Positions 50,070 to 60,024 of a DNA stretch of 64,000 nt are shown piece by piece. The stretch is taken from contig NZ_CP088014.1 of the NCBI RefSeq assembly GCF_021044685.1, positions 124,001 to 188,000 of the forward strand, in the 5' to 3' direction. The stretch's first letter is position 1. Every line of letters begins with the position of its first letter. The stretch is from Bradyrhizobium daqingense (lineage in GTDB: Bacteria > Pseudomonadota > Alphaproteobacteria > Rhizobiales > Xanthobacteraceae). A model generated the notes under the pieces. It saw nothing but the letters and a program-made list of their open reading frames with translations, was not told the origin of the DNA and made no database searches. Made by a program: the position numbers and the translations under genes.

Positions 50070-53000
50070 TCAGGTCACCTCGTCACCGCTTGCCAGCATC
50101 TCGTTCAGCATCGCCTCGGCCTTGTGCTGAAGCGGCCGCGCGCCGTTTTCGGAGGCGATCGCGATGGCGGCACGCAGGGAAGCGCGGATGGCCGCCTTGC
50201 TTTCGGCATCGGAGGGCGGCGTCACCACGGCTTCGCCGAACAGGGCCTCGGCCTCGAGGCCCGAAAACCCCTGCTGCCGCGCCGTATTGCGGGCCTCGCG
50301 CAGCATGTTCTGCGCGGCCCTGGAGTCGCCGAGCCGGTGGGCGGCCAGCGCCAGATAGATCGAGCTGCGCAGCACCGCCGAGGTGTAGCCGACCGCCTTC
50401 GCCTCCTCGCGCGCTTCCGTCAGCATGCCCCGCGCCCGGTCGAACAGGCCCTGCTCCAGATAGGCGATGCCGAGGTGACAGGCGAGCACCGGCACGAACA
50501 GCCGGATGCCATGCTTCTGCGCGAGCACGAATCCGTCTTCGAGGATGGACGCGGCGGCGGCCGGATCGTTCTGCCCGAGCTTCAGCCACCCGCCGCTATA
50601 GGCGGCCGCGACGCGGTCATAGGGACGGCCTGTCTCCTCGGCGATGACGGCAGCCTCGCGCTGGAGCTGCTGGGCGGCATCGAGCTCACCCATGACGGTG
50701 TGGGTGAAGCTCTTCATCATGCAGCAGAGGACGAGCAGATAGCTCGGCGTCGTCCCGATCGGAGCGCTGGCTTGCGGACCCGCCAGCTGGGTGCGGGCCA
50801 GCGCCAGCGTGCGCTCGGCTTCGCGGTACCGGCCGGCGAGGAAATAGGCCTGCCCGAGACCGTAGCGGGCGAGATTGAGCCAACCCGGATTGTCCCATTC
50901 CTGAGCGAGGCGGACCACCTCTTCCGAGACAGCGACGGCTTCGACCGGCGCGCCGTAGAAGTTTTGCGCGCCGGCTCGAACCGTCATCGCGGCGACCTTG
51001 CGTCCAATATCGTCGATCCCGTCCGCCCGCCGTTCGGCATCCATTCCGAGGTCGAGCCACTCGGCGACCTGACCGGACGCGATGAACGCCGCGCGGGCCT
51101 CCATCCGCAGATCGATGGCATCGGCCTCCCGCGAAGGCGTCATCGGCGTCTTGTCGAGCGAGCCCATCGCAATCTCGAAATAGCTGGCCGCGTCGGAAAA
51201 CGCCGACCGGCTCAGGCATTTTCGTCCCGCGCTCTTGCCGTGACTGAACGCCTTGTACCAATCGCGGGCCCGCACGGCGTGGTAGCACAGCGCATCGGGT
51301 TGATCCGCGCCTGCTCCATCGCCCTCCAGCCTCGCGAGAATGCGCGCGTGGATGGCTTCGCGCACCTTCTCGACCATCGAGTCATAGGTCACCTGGCGGA
51401 CCATCTCGTGCCGAAACTCGAGCACATCGTCCAATTCGCTGTCGATCCTCACCAGCAGCTCGGCGCGATCGAGCGCCGCAAGGCAATCCTGAAGGACGCT
51501 TTCGGGCAGCTCGGCGAGATCACGCAGCATGGCGACGCTCGATCGTGGTCCCAGCGCTGCCGCGATCTGCAGGATGGCGCGCTCCTGGCGCGACACGCGA
51601 TCGAGGCGCGCCGCGATCACGCCCTGGATGCTCGAGGGAATGCCCAGCTCTCGGGCGCACCAGCGCCAGATCGCCCCACTGGCCGTGGAGCGTTCCGCTG
51701 TCCCGCAAACCCCGGCACACCTCCTCGATGAACAGAGGGACATTCGCCGTGTGCGAGATGATCCGATTCTTCAGATCGTCGTTGGCCGCGGAGGGCCCGA
51801 GCATGTCGGCGAGCATGGCCAGCCCGGAATCGTCGTCGAGAGCTTGCATCGCGACGACCTCGGCATGGCAGCGCGCAATCCACACCGGCATGCCGGTGGG
51901 CCTGGAGGTGAGGAGGACGAGAAGACCTGGTGCCTGAAGCGACGCTATCGTGGCCATGACCGCATCGCTGGCCCGGTCGATCCAGTGCAGATCCTCGAGC
52001 AGCAGGATCGTGCGCTGACGCCGGGCGATGCTCGCGATGACGGCGCAGCTTGCATCGGAGATCGCACGTCCCCGGGCGTGAGGCTCGAGCTGCGACCAGC
52101 GAGGATTCGACGTCGGCAGATCGAGCACCGCATCGAGCGCGCATTGCGCGATCTCGCCGAGATCCTTCCGCGGATCCGACGGGCTGTCGGGATCCTTGGC
52201 GGCCATCTCGAGGGCCGATAGCAGAACGCGCTTGAGCGTGCTGAACGGGGCCCCCTGGAGGTTCGGGCTGCACTCGGCGTCGATCAGGCGCCAACCATGG
52301 GATCTGAGCTCCTGGACGAATTCGTGCGCGAGTCGCGATTTGCCGATGCCGGCGTCGCCGAGCAGCAGGACCGTCCGCCGGCTCGTTCTGGCGCTCTCGA
52401 CGGCACGAGCCAGCAATGCCCGCTCCGTCGTACGATCGACGAACCGCGAGACGCTGCGGGCACGCCGCACCCGCCAGCTCGACAGATCGCTCGCCCCCAC
52501 GATGCGGTAGACCGGCACGGCCTGATTGAAGCCGCGCAGCGGCTTGCCGCCGAGATACTCGAATCGGACATGTCCTTCGGCAAGCTCCTGGCAGGCTTTC
52601 GACACGTAAATCTGATTCGCCTCCGCCGCAGATTCCAGGCGAGCGGCCAGATGCTGGGCGGCACCGCCGATCTCGTAGACCTTGGAAAACTCGCTGGAGA
52701 CCATGTAGGCGACGACATGACCCGAGTGCAGACCAACCCGGACCTGAAGCCCGGGATCGCCCAGGCCGACGACGCGCCGGACCAATTCGATCGCCGCATG
52801 GCAGGCCAGGGGGGCATGATTGTCGTCCGCGATCGGGGCGCCGAACACCGCGGAAACGCCATCGCCCAATTCCTTGCTGACGATGCCTCCGAACTGGCGC
52901 ACCGCGCCTCTCATGGCGGCCAGTGCCGGCTCCAGGCGGGAGACGGCCTCTTCCGGATCGAGATCGGCGACAAGCCCGGTGGAATCGACGACGTCGGCAC

Positions 53001-53118
53001 GGAGAATCGTCACGAACCGGCGTTCGTTGTCCGGCTCGGAACGGCGCACCGCCACCCCGCAACTGGAGCACCAGCTATCGCCTGGGTCGATCGCCGACTG
53101 ACACGCGACACAATGCAT
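50070..53118 (-). pseudogene. Zinc-ribbon / adenylate cyclase / ATPase / TPR protein, broken by a one-base frameshift
   Basis: Two overlapping frames make one gene. Reading from the ATG at 53118, the first covers a zinc ribbon (CVACQSAIDPGDSWCSSCG), a class III nucleotide cyclase domain (ADVVDSTGLVADLDPEEAV, the GDG in KELGDGVSAVFGAP) and an AAA-type ATPase with Walker A GDAGIGKS and Walker B LLLEDLHWID. It then drifts into nonsense after HGQWGDLALVR. The second frame resumes with RELGIPSSIQGVIAARLDRVS and continues through TPR-like repeats to 50070. Dropping one base of the GGG at 51653-51655 (CCC on the coding strand) restores a single frame of about 1015 residues, the usual size of this signalling family. 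It is a recent pseudogene, a phase-variable tract or a sequence error. Confidence 0.8.
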
Positions 53119-53406
53119 TTCCGTGCCTTCAAAAGCTGCAGCGCCGTCGCTTGACGACCGGCGCTCGCAAGGAGCCCGGCGCAAGATTACCCATCGAAAG
53201 AGTCAAGGCAATCGAACTTGCAAGCGGTATGGCTCCATCACCGATCCGTAGCTCTCTGGACGAAGCACAATTTCGAGTGATAGCAATTGCACGCGCGAAA
53301 TATGGGACCGCGCGTCTAGGGGACGCCGGGGCTTTCCATCTGGCCGACGAGCTTTGCTGGTCTGCACGTCACCCCGATTGATTAGAACATTTCGAAAGGC
53401 AAGGCG
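53119..53406. other. Intergenic region, 288 bp
   Basis: This is the divergent spacer between the cyclase gene and the hypothetical gene. A possible 50-codon ORF at 53229-53381 (MAPSPIRSSLDEAQFRVIAI...) lacks a clear ribosome-binding site, so I leave it uncalled. No repeats are seen. Confidence 0.35.
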
Positions 53407-53898
53407 ATGGGCGGCAAGACATATAGCGGCAAAGCGTTCAGGGATTTGATGAACAGCAATTACTACCCCCTGGCGAACATGAAGAGGAGCGTGGCCAAGC
53501 TCAAGGCGTCGGATGACATCGATCTGGCTACGCTGGAATACGGGCAGTACCACCTGATCCTGACGCCGGCTTCGAAATGGCCGCAAGGCAGCGCCAAGTA
53601 CTGGCACAAGGAGAAGGGCCGGGCTCGCCTCGACCTCAGCACCCAGCCGAACACGGTGCCCCTATCCAAGGACGAGCCCGGCGTCATTCCTCTGACACGG
53701 TGCGACCTGCTCGATGCCTGCGTGCGGAAGTGCTTCAATTCCGAACCACCGATCCCGATGAAGACGAACATCATCGTCCATGCCCCGAACGACGCCTATG
53801 CCCATCGGCACGAGATTCGGCTGGAGTGGGAATACAAGAAGGGCTCGGAGAAGCCGACACTGCTCCATCTGACGATGGTCTGCCCGTACAGGGGCTGA
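53407..53898 (+). CDS. Hypothetical protein (163 aa)
   Basis: I do not recognise this protein. It begins MGGKTYSGKAFRDLMNSNYY behind GAAAGGCAAGG and is soluble and Lys/Tyr/Asn-rich compared with its neighbours, ending HEIRLEWEYKKGSEKPTLLHL. There is no signal peptide or membrane segment. The coding sequence and its flanks use more AT-rich codons than the surrounding catabolic genes, and the gene sits between a broken cyclase gene and a tRNA, so horizontal acquisition is possible but unproven. It is probably monocistronic. Confidence 0.6.
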   Translation: MGGKTYSGKAFRDLMNSNYYPLANMKRSVAKLKASDDIDLATLEYGQYHLILTPASKWPQGSAKYWHKEKGRARLDLSTQPNTVPLSKDEPGVIPLTRCDLLDACVRKCFNSEPPIPMKTNIIVHAPNDAYAHRHEIRLEWEYKKGSEKPTLLHLTMVCPYRG

Positions 53899-54174
53899 TC
53901 CTTCGGGCCATCGATCGATCGAGGCGATCGTCGCAAGCACCTCACGCACGCGGCTACGTTCGATCGAGATTCAAGATTCGGCAGGTGAGCTTCGAAGCAG
54001 TTGGCTGTTCAAAGCGACGCCACGTCAGGGGAGACCACGAGGCACTAGGATAGGAATTGCGGCGACAGCGCACTTGATGGTCTTGATGGGGAAGAGAGAT
54101 TGCAGCAGGTACTCCGGCGCCTGATTGACGCAATTGCGACGGCACGCAGGCCTACGCACCAGCATCGCCCAAAC
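53899..54174. other. Intergenic region downstream of the hypothetical gene
   Basis: Apart from the tRNA terminator at its right end, I see no gene, repeat or strong palindrome here. Confidence 0.4.
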
Positions 54175-54205
54175 AAAAATGGCCCGCATCAAGCGGGCCA
54201 TTTTC
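54175..54205 (-). terminator. Rho-independent terminator of the tRNA gene
   Basis: AAAATGGCCCGC (54176-54187) and GCGGGCCATTTT (54193-54204) are perfect complements around ATCAA. On the minus strand the stem runs into TTTTTG, directly downstream of the tRNA. Confidence 0.9.
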
Positions 54206-54230
54206 GTATCGGATCCGGTCAATCCGAATT

Positions 54231-54307
<77 letters not shown>

Positions 54308-54618
54308 TTAAACACTTGCTGCGCCTTCGCCAAAATGCCGGGGACGGTGGATTGAGGCCCGCGCTGGTGCGTGGCTGGCCTCACTCGTCCCAAAGGCTTC
54401 CTTGGAAGGCAACCCGGGGCAAAGCCCGTCGGGTGCGGGGCGTATGTATCAAGGGCGGCTGCCTTTGGAAAGGGCTGCGGGAACGTTTTTTTCGACTTTA
54501 TGACAGGCGGATGGACCGATTTGGGTCCGTTTGGCGTGCACTTGCAGGGGTTCCGCAAAGAAACAGCTTGGCCGCAGCAAAACCAGGGACCGACGCCCAT
54601 TTTCGGGGGAGGAACGCC
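54308..54618. other. Region upstream of the tRNA, 311 bp
   Basis: Short overlapping frames exist on both strands but none has a convincing start or composition. It presumably contains the tRNA promoter (minus strand). Confidence 0.35.
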
Positions 54619-54747
54619 ATGGACCGTGTCTTGCATCACTCCCAGGCAAACGGCCCGCTGCAGCACCGGGGCGCGACCACTGCGCCGACCATCATGATCG
54701 GAGAGAAGGCAGCGGACATGATCAGGAGCGAGATGGGGGCGAGTTAG
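54619..54747 (+). CDS. Possible small protein (42 aa)
   Basis: The ATG at 54619 is preceded by GGGGGAGGAACGCC, a strong ribosome-binding site. The product opens MDRVLHHSQANGPLQHRG and ends MIRSEMGAS; it is soluble, with no recognised domain. The quality of the ribosome-binding site is the main reason to call it. A family E repeat begins 22 bases after its stop. Confidence 0.4.
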   Translation: MDRVLHHSQANGPLQHRGATTAPTIMIGEKAADMIRSEMGAS

Positions 54748-54768
54748 GCGGTGGCCTCATCCTCCGTT

Positions 54769-54890
54769 GTCGTCCCGGGGAAGGCCGGGACCCATAATCC
54801 CAGGCGGAGGATGTGAAGCGAGCTGATAACTCGGGGTCTTCGCCAAATTACGTTTCGTGGTTATGGGTCCCGGCCTTTCGCCGGGACGAC
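54769..54890. repeat. Palindromic intergenic repeat, family E
   Basis: GTCGTCCCGGGGAAGGCCGGG... at left and CCCGGCCTTTCGCCGGGACGAC at right, with CCCATAAT and GTGGTTATGGG in the middle as in the copy at 36396. Confidence 0.8.
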
Positions 54891-54928
54891 GCTCAGCAAA
54901 GACCGTTCTTGAACAACGAAGAGCGCGA

Positions 54929-55690
54929 TCAATTCAACAAGAACCCGCCGTCCACCGTCACCACGCTCCCCGTCATGTATCGCGACGCGTTCGAGGCCAG
55001 CAGCAGGATCGCGCCGTCGAGATCGGATTCGGCGCCGACGCGGCGCTGGGGGATGCGCTTGGCCAGGCGCTCGCCTGCGGGCGTCGACCAGAAGGCGTGG
55101 TTCATCTCGGTGTCGATGTAGCCGGGCGCCAGCGCATTGATGCGGATGTTCTGGCCGGCGAGTTCCAGCGCCATCGCCTTCGTGGCCTGGAGGATGCCGG
55201 CCTTGGAGATCGCGTAAGGCGACACCGCCTTGAGCACGCCGGTGCCGAGCACGGAGGCGATGTTGACGATGTTGCCGTGCTGCCCGCGCGCGATCATGCG
55301 CCGCGCCACTTCCGTCGCGAGGAAATAGGCGCCCTTGAGATTGGCGCCGATCACGGCGTCCCAATCGGCCTCGGTCTGCTCGGTCGCGAGCTTCTCGATG
55401 GCGATGCCCGCATTGTTGATCAGCACAGTGACCGGGCCGAGCGCGGCTTCCGCGGCATCGACGGCCTTCGCGATCGAGGCGGTGTCGGTGACGTCGAGCG
55501 CGACCGCGGCGGCGCGGCCACCTTTGCCGCGGATTTCCTCTTCCAGGTTCTTCAGCTTCTCGGTCTGGCGCGCGGCGAGCGCGACGGATGCACCATGAGC
55601 CGCCAGCACCCGGGCAAATTGCCGCCCCAGTCCCTGGCTCGCGCCAGTAACGAGGATGGTTTCTTTACTGACGTCGAATAGGTCTGACAT
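54929..55690 (-). CDS. SDR family oxidoreductase
   Basis: This 253-residue classical SDR has the cofactor motif VTGASQGLGRQFA (about residues 14-26), NNAGIAIEK (about 92), the catalytic serine in NIASVLGTG, Tyr/Lys in YAISKAG (about 157-163) and the end GSVVTVDGGFLL. The ring of residues after the nucleotide motif (LAARQTEKLKNLEEEI) favours NADP. It is a FabG-like or 3-hydroxyacyl-CoA-type dehydrogenase; the substrate is unknown. It diverges from a CvpA-like gene and is preceded on its 3' side by a family E repeat. Confidence 0.87.
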   Translation of the reverse strand: MSDLFDVSKETILVTGASQGLGRQFARVLAAHGASVALAARQTEKLKNLEEEIRGKGGRAAAVALDVTDTASIAKAVDAAEAALGPVTVLINNAGIAIEKLATEQTEADWDAVIGANLKGAYFLATEVARRMIARGQHGNIVNIASVLGTGVLKAVSPYAISKAGILQATKAMALELAGQNIRINALAPGYIDTEMNHAFWSTPAGERLAKRIPQRRVGAESDLDGAILLLASNASRYMTGSVVTVDGGFLLN

Positions 55691-55808
55691 GACGCGTTCC
55701 TTGCGCGATTTCTCTGAGGGTTTGGAGCCATCAATACAGACGATTTTAGCGATCTGAAACCGGAATGATCGGTTCGGCGTTCATTCGTTCCGTCGCGGCA
55801 GGGCTCCC

Positions 55809-56321
55809 ATGAACAGCTTCGATCTTGCGGTCTATTCGGCACTCGCCATTGCGGTCGGCCTCGGTTTCAGGACCGGCCTGCTGCGCAGCGCCATGACGAT
55901 CCTCGCCTATCTCCTCGCCGCGCCGATGGCAGTGACGCTGATGCCGCTGATCGTGCCGCAGATCGCGGCCAATCCGAATCCACCACTGCTGCAGAACTGG
56001 ATCTGGTTCTTCGCCATCTTCGTTGTGGTCGGCATGCTGCTCGGCCATATCGGCCGCGTCGCGCTGAACGACACCGTTGGCGAAGCCGGCATCGGCGACC
56101 GGCTCGGCGGCGCGGCGCTCGGCGCGGCCAGGGTCGGCCTCGTCGCCACCACGCTGGTGCTGGTGTTCGACCAGATCGTGCCGGTCAACCACCAGCCGCC
56201 GTTCCTGGCCGGCTCGCATCTGCGGCCGCTGTTCTCGACGGTCGGGCGGATGGGATTCAAGTCGCTGCCGCCGGACGCCGCGGACGCGATCGATCGTCTC
56301 AAGCGGGAGCGGCGCATCTGA
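55809..56321 (+). CDS. CvpA-family membrane protein
   Basis: This 170-residue inner-membrane protein has four hydrophobic segments. The opening MNSFDLAVYSALAIAVGLGFRTGLLRSAMTILAYLLAAPMA and the GRVALNDTVGEAGIGDRLGGAALGAARVGLVATTLVLVF stretch follow the CvpA (colicin V production) domain pattern, although it is a diverged member. CvpA proteins are linked to membrane stress and purine regulation in other bacteria. It is a single gene between two SDR genes, with no functional tie evident. Confidence 0.75.
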   Translation: MNSFDLAVYSALAIAVGLGFRTGLLRSAMTILAYLLAAPMAVTLMPLIVPQIAANPNPPLLQNWIWFFAIFVVVGMLLGHIGRVALNDTVGEAGIGDRLGGAALGAARVGLVATTLVLVFDQIVPVNHQPPFLAGSHLRPLFSTVGRMGFKSLPPDAADAIDRLKRERRI

Positions 56322-56539
56322 GCGCGATGAGATCGCGCCTTATTGTTTTGGCATGATCCTTTCGGAAAACTGCTGCGCACTTTCGCTACGCGCCCACTGG
56401 GTCCTGATCATGCATGCGCATTTGCATCGCGGCGCGGACGCGCATGCATTTTGGTGCGAGCCCATCCCTTATCAGCGGCGTCGATGTTGGCTAGAGTGGC
56501 CGCATCCAAAACCTGCCTGACATTTACGGGAGTGAAACA

Positions 56540-57322
56540 GTGGATCTTGGGATCAAAGGTCGCCGCGCCATCGTCTGCGCATCCAGCAAGGGCCTCGGGC
56601 GCGCCTGCGCCATCTCGTTGGCGGAGGCCGGCGTTCACGTCACGCTGACTGCGCGCGGCGCCGAAGCCCTGAAGAAGACGGCTGACGAGATCCGCAAGGC
56701 CTACCCTGACGTCACCGTCACCGAGATCGTCGGCGACATCACGACGCCGGCGGGCCGCGAGGCGGTGCTGAAGGCCTGCCCCGATCCCGACATCCTGATC
56801 AACAATGCCGGCGGCCCGCCGCCCGGCGATTTCCGCAACTGGACGCGAGACGACTGGATCAAGGCGATCGACGCCAACATGCTCACCCCGATCGAGCTGA
56901 TCAAGTCGACGGTTGACGGCATGATGGCGCGGAAGTTCGGCCGCATCGTCAACATCACCTCGGCGGCGGTGAAGGCGCCGATCGACATTCTCGGCCTGTC
57001 CAACGGCGCGCGCGCCGGCCTCACCGGCTTCATCGCCGGCCTGTCGCGCAAGACCGTGATCAACAACGTTACCATCAACGGCCTGTTGCCGGGCCCGTTC
57101 GAGACCGACCGTCTGACCGGCACTGCCAAGGCCGAGGCCGACAAGCGCGGCGTCACGCCGGAGCAGATTCTGACCGAGCGCGCCAAGCTCAATCCCGCCG
57201 GCCGCTTCGGCCAGCCCGACGAGTTCGGCTATGCCTGCGCCTTCTTGTGCGGCGCCAAGGCCGGCTTCATCACCGGGCAGAACATCCTGCTGGATGGCGG
57301 CGCGTTCCCCGGGACGCTGTGA
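56540..57322 (+). CDS. SDR family protein with an atypical active site
   Basis: This 260-residue protein has an overall SDR fold (LVID-like strands, NNAGGPPPGDF near residue 90, C-terminal TGQNILLDGGAFPGTL), but the nucleotide motif is CASSKGLGRA rather than TGxxxGxG, and the expected YxxxK reads LGLSNGARAGLTGF, so the catalytic tyrosine and lysine are missing at the normal place. Several uncharacterised SDRs share this LSNGARAG block, so it is a conserved subgroup and not decay. GGGAGTGAAACA precedes the GTG start. The function is unknown. Confidence 0.82.
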   Translation: MDLGIKGRRAIVCASSKGLGRACAISLAEAGVHVTLTARGAEALKKTADEIRKAYPDVTVTEIVGDITTPAGREAVLKACPDPDILINNAGGPPPGDFRNWTRDDWIKAIDANMLTPIELIKSTVDGMMARKFGRIVNITSAAVKAPIDILGLSNGARAGLTGFIAGLSRKTVINNVTINGLLPGPFETDRLTGTAKAEADKRGVTPEQILTERAKLNPAGRFGQPDEFGYACAFLCGAKAGFITGQNILLDGGAFPGTL

Positions 57323-57363
57323 GCCATCAGCGCATCCGCAAACTGCGCAATCTACGAACGATT

Positions 57364-57447
57364 GTCATGCCCGGGCTTGTCCGGGCATCGACGTTCTTTG
57401 AACTGTGCAGGACGACATGGATGGCCGGGTCAAGCCCGGCCATGACG
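57364..57447. repeat. Palindromic intergenic repeat, family A
   Basis: GTCATGCCCGGGCTTGTCCGGGCAT.. and ..GGATGGCCGGGTCAAGCCCGGCCATGACG, with a centre similar to the copy at 29775. Confidence 0.8.
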
Positions 57448-57500
57448 ATGTGGGGGTGTCGGGGCGCGATGAATTTCAGCTCACCGCGAGGCCCGGCCAC

Positions 57501-57977
57501 TCACCGCTGCTTCGTCGGCTCGTCTTCGTCCTGCTGGCTCGGAGCGGCGGAATCGGCCGTCGTGCGTTCGTCGGTCCAGTCGATGCCGAATGCGTCGAGC
57601 CCGTCGGCGAGCAGATCGCCCAGCATAGGTTCGCCGAGCAGATAATGCACGGTCTCGCGGCGCGGGCTGCGATACTCGCTCCTCGCCTCCACGGCCCGGG
57701 CGCGCAGATCGCTCCAATCATCAATGGTACCGTCACCGCGACCGAGCCAGGTCAACGCGACGAGATCGAGCTGCTCGTCCTCGTTCAACGCGATCATGAA
57801 GCTGCCGAGCTCGTTGACGACGGGATCGGAGCCGTCGTCGTCGAGGACGTCCATCATATCGTCGTCGGCCGCGTTCGAGCCGGAATCGGGATCGGACGCC
57901 CCCTCCTTGACGTCGAATTGACGCGCCTTCTCGATGATGAAGGCGACCTTCTCCGCGGAAATCGCAAGCTCTGGCAT
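57501..57977 (-). CDS. DUF3775 family protein
   Basis: This 158-residue acidic protein has the DUF3775 pattern PELAISAEKVAFIIEKARQFDVKEG, a variable Asp-rich stretch (about residues 28-50), then GSFMIALNEDEQLDLVALTWLGRGD and ETVHYLLGEPMLGDLLADGLDAFG. A Gln/Glu-rich tail follows. The family is common in rhizobia and has no assigned function. It is soluble and probably monocistronic, diverging from a metallo-hydrolase gene 126 bp away. Confidence 0.82.
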   Translation of the reverse strand: MPELAISAEKVAFIIEKARQFDVKEGASDPDSGSNAADDDMMDVLDDDGSDPVVNELGSFMIALNEDEQLDLVALTWLGRGDGTIDDWSDLRARAVEARSEYRSPRRETVHYLLGEPMLGDLLADGLDAFGIDWTDERTTADSAAPSQQDEDEPTKQR

Positions 57978-58103
57978 GGCTTCCTCTTCGACTCTTTTCC
58001 GGTTCCCCGCGATAACGCCACATCACCGCAGATGATCCATTGCGCTCGCTGGCAGAAAGCGTGCATGTTCCAGCGCAAGAGCAAGAAACACAGGAGGCGC
58101 CGG

Positions 58104-58952
58104 ATGCAGTGGAAGGTCGGCAAGGTCAAGATCACGAAATTTGTCGAAATGGAGACGATCGGTTCAACCCGTTTCATCCTGCCGGCCGCGACCAACGACG
58201 AGATCCAGAAGCTGCCCTGGCTGATCCCGCATTTCGCCACCGAAGAAGGGCGACTGAAAATGTCGATCCACTCGCTGGTGGTGGAAACACCTTCGCGCCG
58301 GATCGTCGTCGACACCGGCCTTGGCAACGACAAGCAGGGCCGCGGCGTCCCCACCTGGAACAACCGCAGCACACCGTTCCTGGAGACCATGACCGCGGCA
58401 GGGTTTCCGCCTGACAGCATCGACACCGTGCTGTGCACGCATCTTCACGTCGACCATGTCGGCTGGAACACGCGACTGGTCGACGGCCGATGGGTGCCGA
58501 CATTTCCGAAGGCGCGCTACGTCTTCGGCAAGACCGAATATGAACACTGGCGTGATTACACCGCCGAGCCGGACAAGGTCGCGGTGTTCGATGATTCCGT
58601 GAAGCCGGTGGTCGATGCCGGCCAGGCCGAGCTCGTCCGGAGCGACCACCGGCTCTGCGAGGAGATCAGGCTGATCCCGACCCCAGGACACAGCCCGGGA
58701 CATATGAGCGTCCTGATCGAGTGCGATGGCGAACAGGCGCTTCTGACCGGCGACGTCGCCCATCATCCCTGTCAGATGGCGTATCTCGACTGGTGCTCGA
58801 CGGTGGATACCGACCCCGCGCAATCGGCGGCAAGCCGGCACGCATTGTTCTCGCGCTTTGCCGACACGCCGACGCTGGTGATCGGCGGTCATTATTCGGC
58901 CGGGCATATCAAGCGCGACGGCGACGCGTTCAGGTTCGTGGCGCTGGGGTGA
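58104..58952 (+). CDS. Metallo-beta-lactamase-fold hydrolase, paralogue A
   Basis: This 282-residue enzyme starts at the ATG at 58104 behind AGGAGG. The metal motif is THLHVDHVGWNTRL (about residue 112), with further ligands in TPGHSPGHMSV (about 195) and TGDVAHHP (about 214), and GGHYSAGHI near the C-terminus. It resembles lactonase-type MBL proteins. A second enzyme, at 60651-61520, shares long identical stretches (GRWVPTFPKARY), so the two arose by duplication. Between them lie a fumarylacetoacetase-family enzyme and a GST, which suggests a linked catabolic function. Confidence 0.86.
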   Translation: MQWKVGKVKITKFVEMETIGSTRFILPAATNDEIQKLPWLIPHFATEEGRLKMSIHSLVVETPSRRIVVDTGLGNDKQGRGVPTWNNRSTPFLETMTAAGFPPDSIDTVLCTHLHVDHVGWNTRLVDGRWVPTFPKARYVFGKTEYEHWRDYTAEPDKVAVFDDSVKPVVDAGQAELVRSDHRLCEEIRLIPTPGHSPGHMSVLIECDGEQALLTGDVAHHPCQMAYLDWCSTVDTDPAQSAASRHALFSRFADTPTLVIGGHYSAGHIKRDGDAFRFVALG

Positions 58953-59037
58953 TCCCCGTTTTGGGCGGTTGAATTTCCTGCCGCCCTGTTCCATGAAGCT
59001 GTTCAACCGATCGGTCCATTCCCAGGGAGAAACGAGA

Positions 59038-59880
59038 ATGAAGCTTGTTCGTTATGGCGAGAAGGGTGCGGAAAAGCCCGGCCTGATCGACAAATCCGGC
59101 CAGTTGCGCGATCTGTCGGCGCATGTGAAGGACCTCACGGGCGAAGCCTATTCGCCTGATACCCTGAAGAAGCTGGCCGCCATCGATCCCGCCTCGCTGC
59201 CCGCAATCTCCGGCAAGCCGCGCTTCGGCGCTCCGGTCACCGGTATCTCGAAGTTCGTCGCCATCGGCCTCAATTACAGCGACCACGCCAAGGAGACGGG
59301 CGCTGCGATCCCGACCGAGCCGATCATCTTCATGAAGGCCAACACCTCGCTGTCCGGGCCGAACGACGCGGTCGAGAAGCCGCGCGGCTCGACCAAGCTC
59401 GACTGGGAGGTCGAGATCGCCGCGATCATCGGCACCCGCGCCAAATATGTCTCGGAAGCCGACGCGCTGAACTACGTCGCCGGCTATTGCGTCTGCAACG
59501 ACGTCTCCGAGCGCAACTTCCAGACCGAGCGCCTTGGCCAGTGGACCAAGGGCAAGTCGCACGACACGTTCGGCCCGCTTGGGCCGTGGCTCGCCACCAA
59601 GGACGAGATCAAGGACGTGCAGGACCTCTCGATGTGGCTCGACGTCAACGGCCAGCGCCGGCAGACCGGCTCGACCAAGACCATGATCTTCTCGATGGCC
59701 AAGTGCGTCTCCTACGTCTCGCAGTTCATGACGCTGCTGCCGGGCGACATCATCACCACAGGCACCCCGCCCGGCGTCGGCCTCGGCATGAAGCCGCCGA
59801 CCTTCCTCAATGTCGGCGATGTCGTCACGCTCGGCATCGAAGGCCTCGGCGAGCAGCGCCAGGAGATTATCGCGGCGTAA
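59038..59880 (+). CDS. Fumarylacetoacetate hydrolase family protein
   Basis: This 280-residue enzyme starts at the ATG at 59038 behind AGGGAGA. The FAH family core shows as IGLNYSDHAKETGAAIPTEPIIFMK (about residues 76-100), DWEVEIAAIIG (acidic metal ligands, about 123) and GDIITTGTPPGVGLGMKPP (about 240). The N-terminal part contains FAH-type KLVRYGEKG. Members hydrolyse C-C bonds of acylpyruvates or decarboxylate oxaloacetate; 2-keto-3-deoxy-acid and ureidoglycolate roles are also known. It is 85 bases after the MBL gene on the same strand. Confidence 0.88.
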   Translation: MKLVRYGEKGAEKPGLIDKSGQLRDLSAHVKDLTGEAYSPDTLKKLAAIDPASLPAISGKPRFGAPVTGISKFVAIGLNYSDHAKETGAAIPTEPIIFMKANTSLSGPNDAVEKPRGSTKLDWEVEIAAIIGTRAKYVSEADALNYVAGYCVCNDVSERNFQTERLGQWTKGKSHDTFGPLGPWLATKDEIKDVQDLSMWLDVNGQRRQTGSTKTMIFSMAKCVSYVSQFMTLLPGDIITTGTPPGVGLGMKPPTFLNVGDVVTLGIEGLGEQRQEIIAA

Positions 59881-59903
59881 GCGATCACGACGACCCGCCA
59901 CGT

Positions 59904-59990
59904 CGTCATTGCGAGGAGCTCTTGCGACGAAGCAATCCAGGTTCTTTCTGCAGAGGCAGTCTGGATTGCTTCGCTTGGCTCGCAATGACG
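59904..59990. repeat. Palindromic intergenic repeat, family B
   Basis: GTCATTGCGAGGAGCTCTTG...AAGCAATCCAG at left and CTGGATTGCTTCGC..CGCAATGACG at right; nearly the same as the copy at 19231. Confidence 0.8.
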
Positions 59991-60024
59991 AAAGCAACTG
60001 CCGGATGTTCATCAGGATCGTTTC

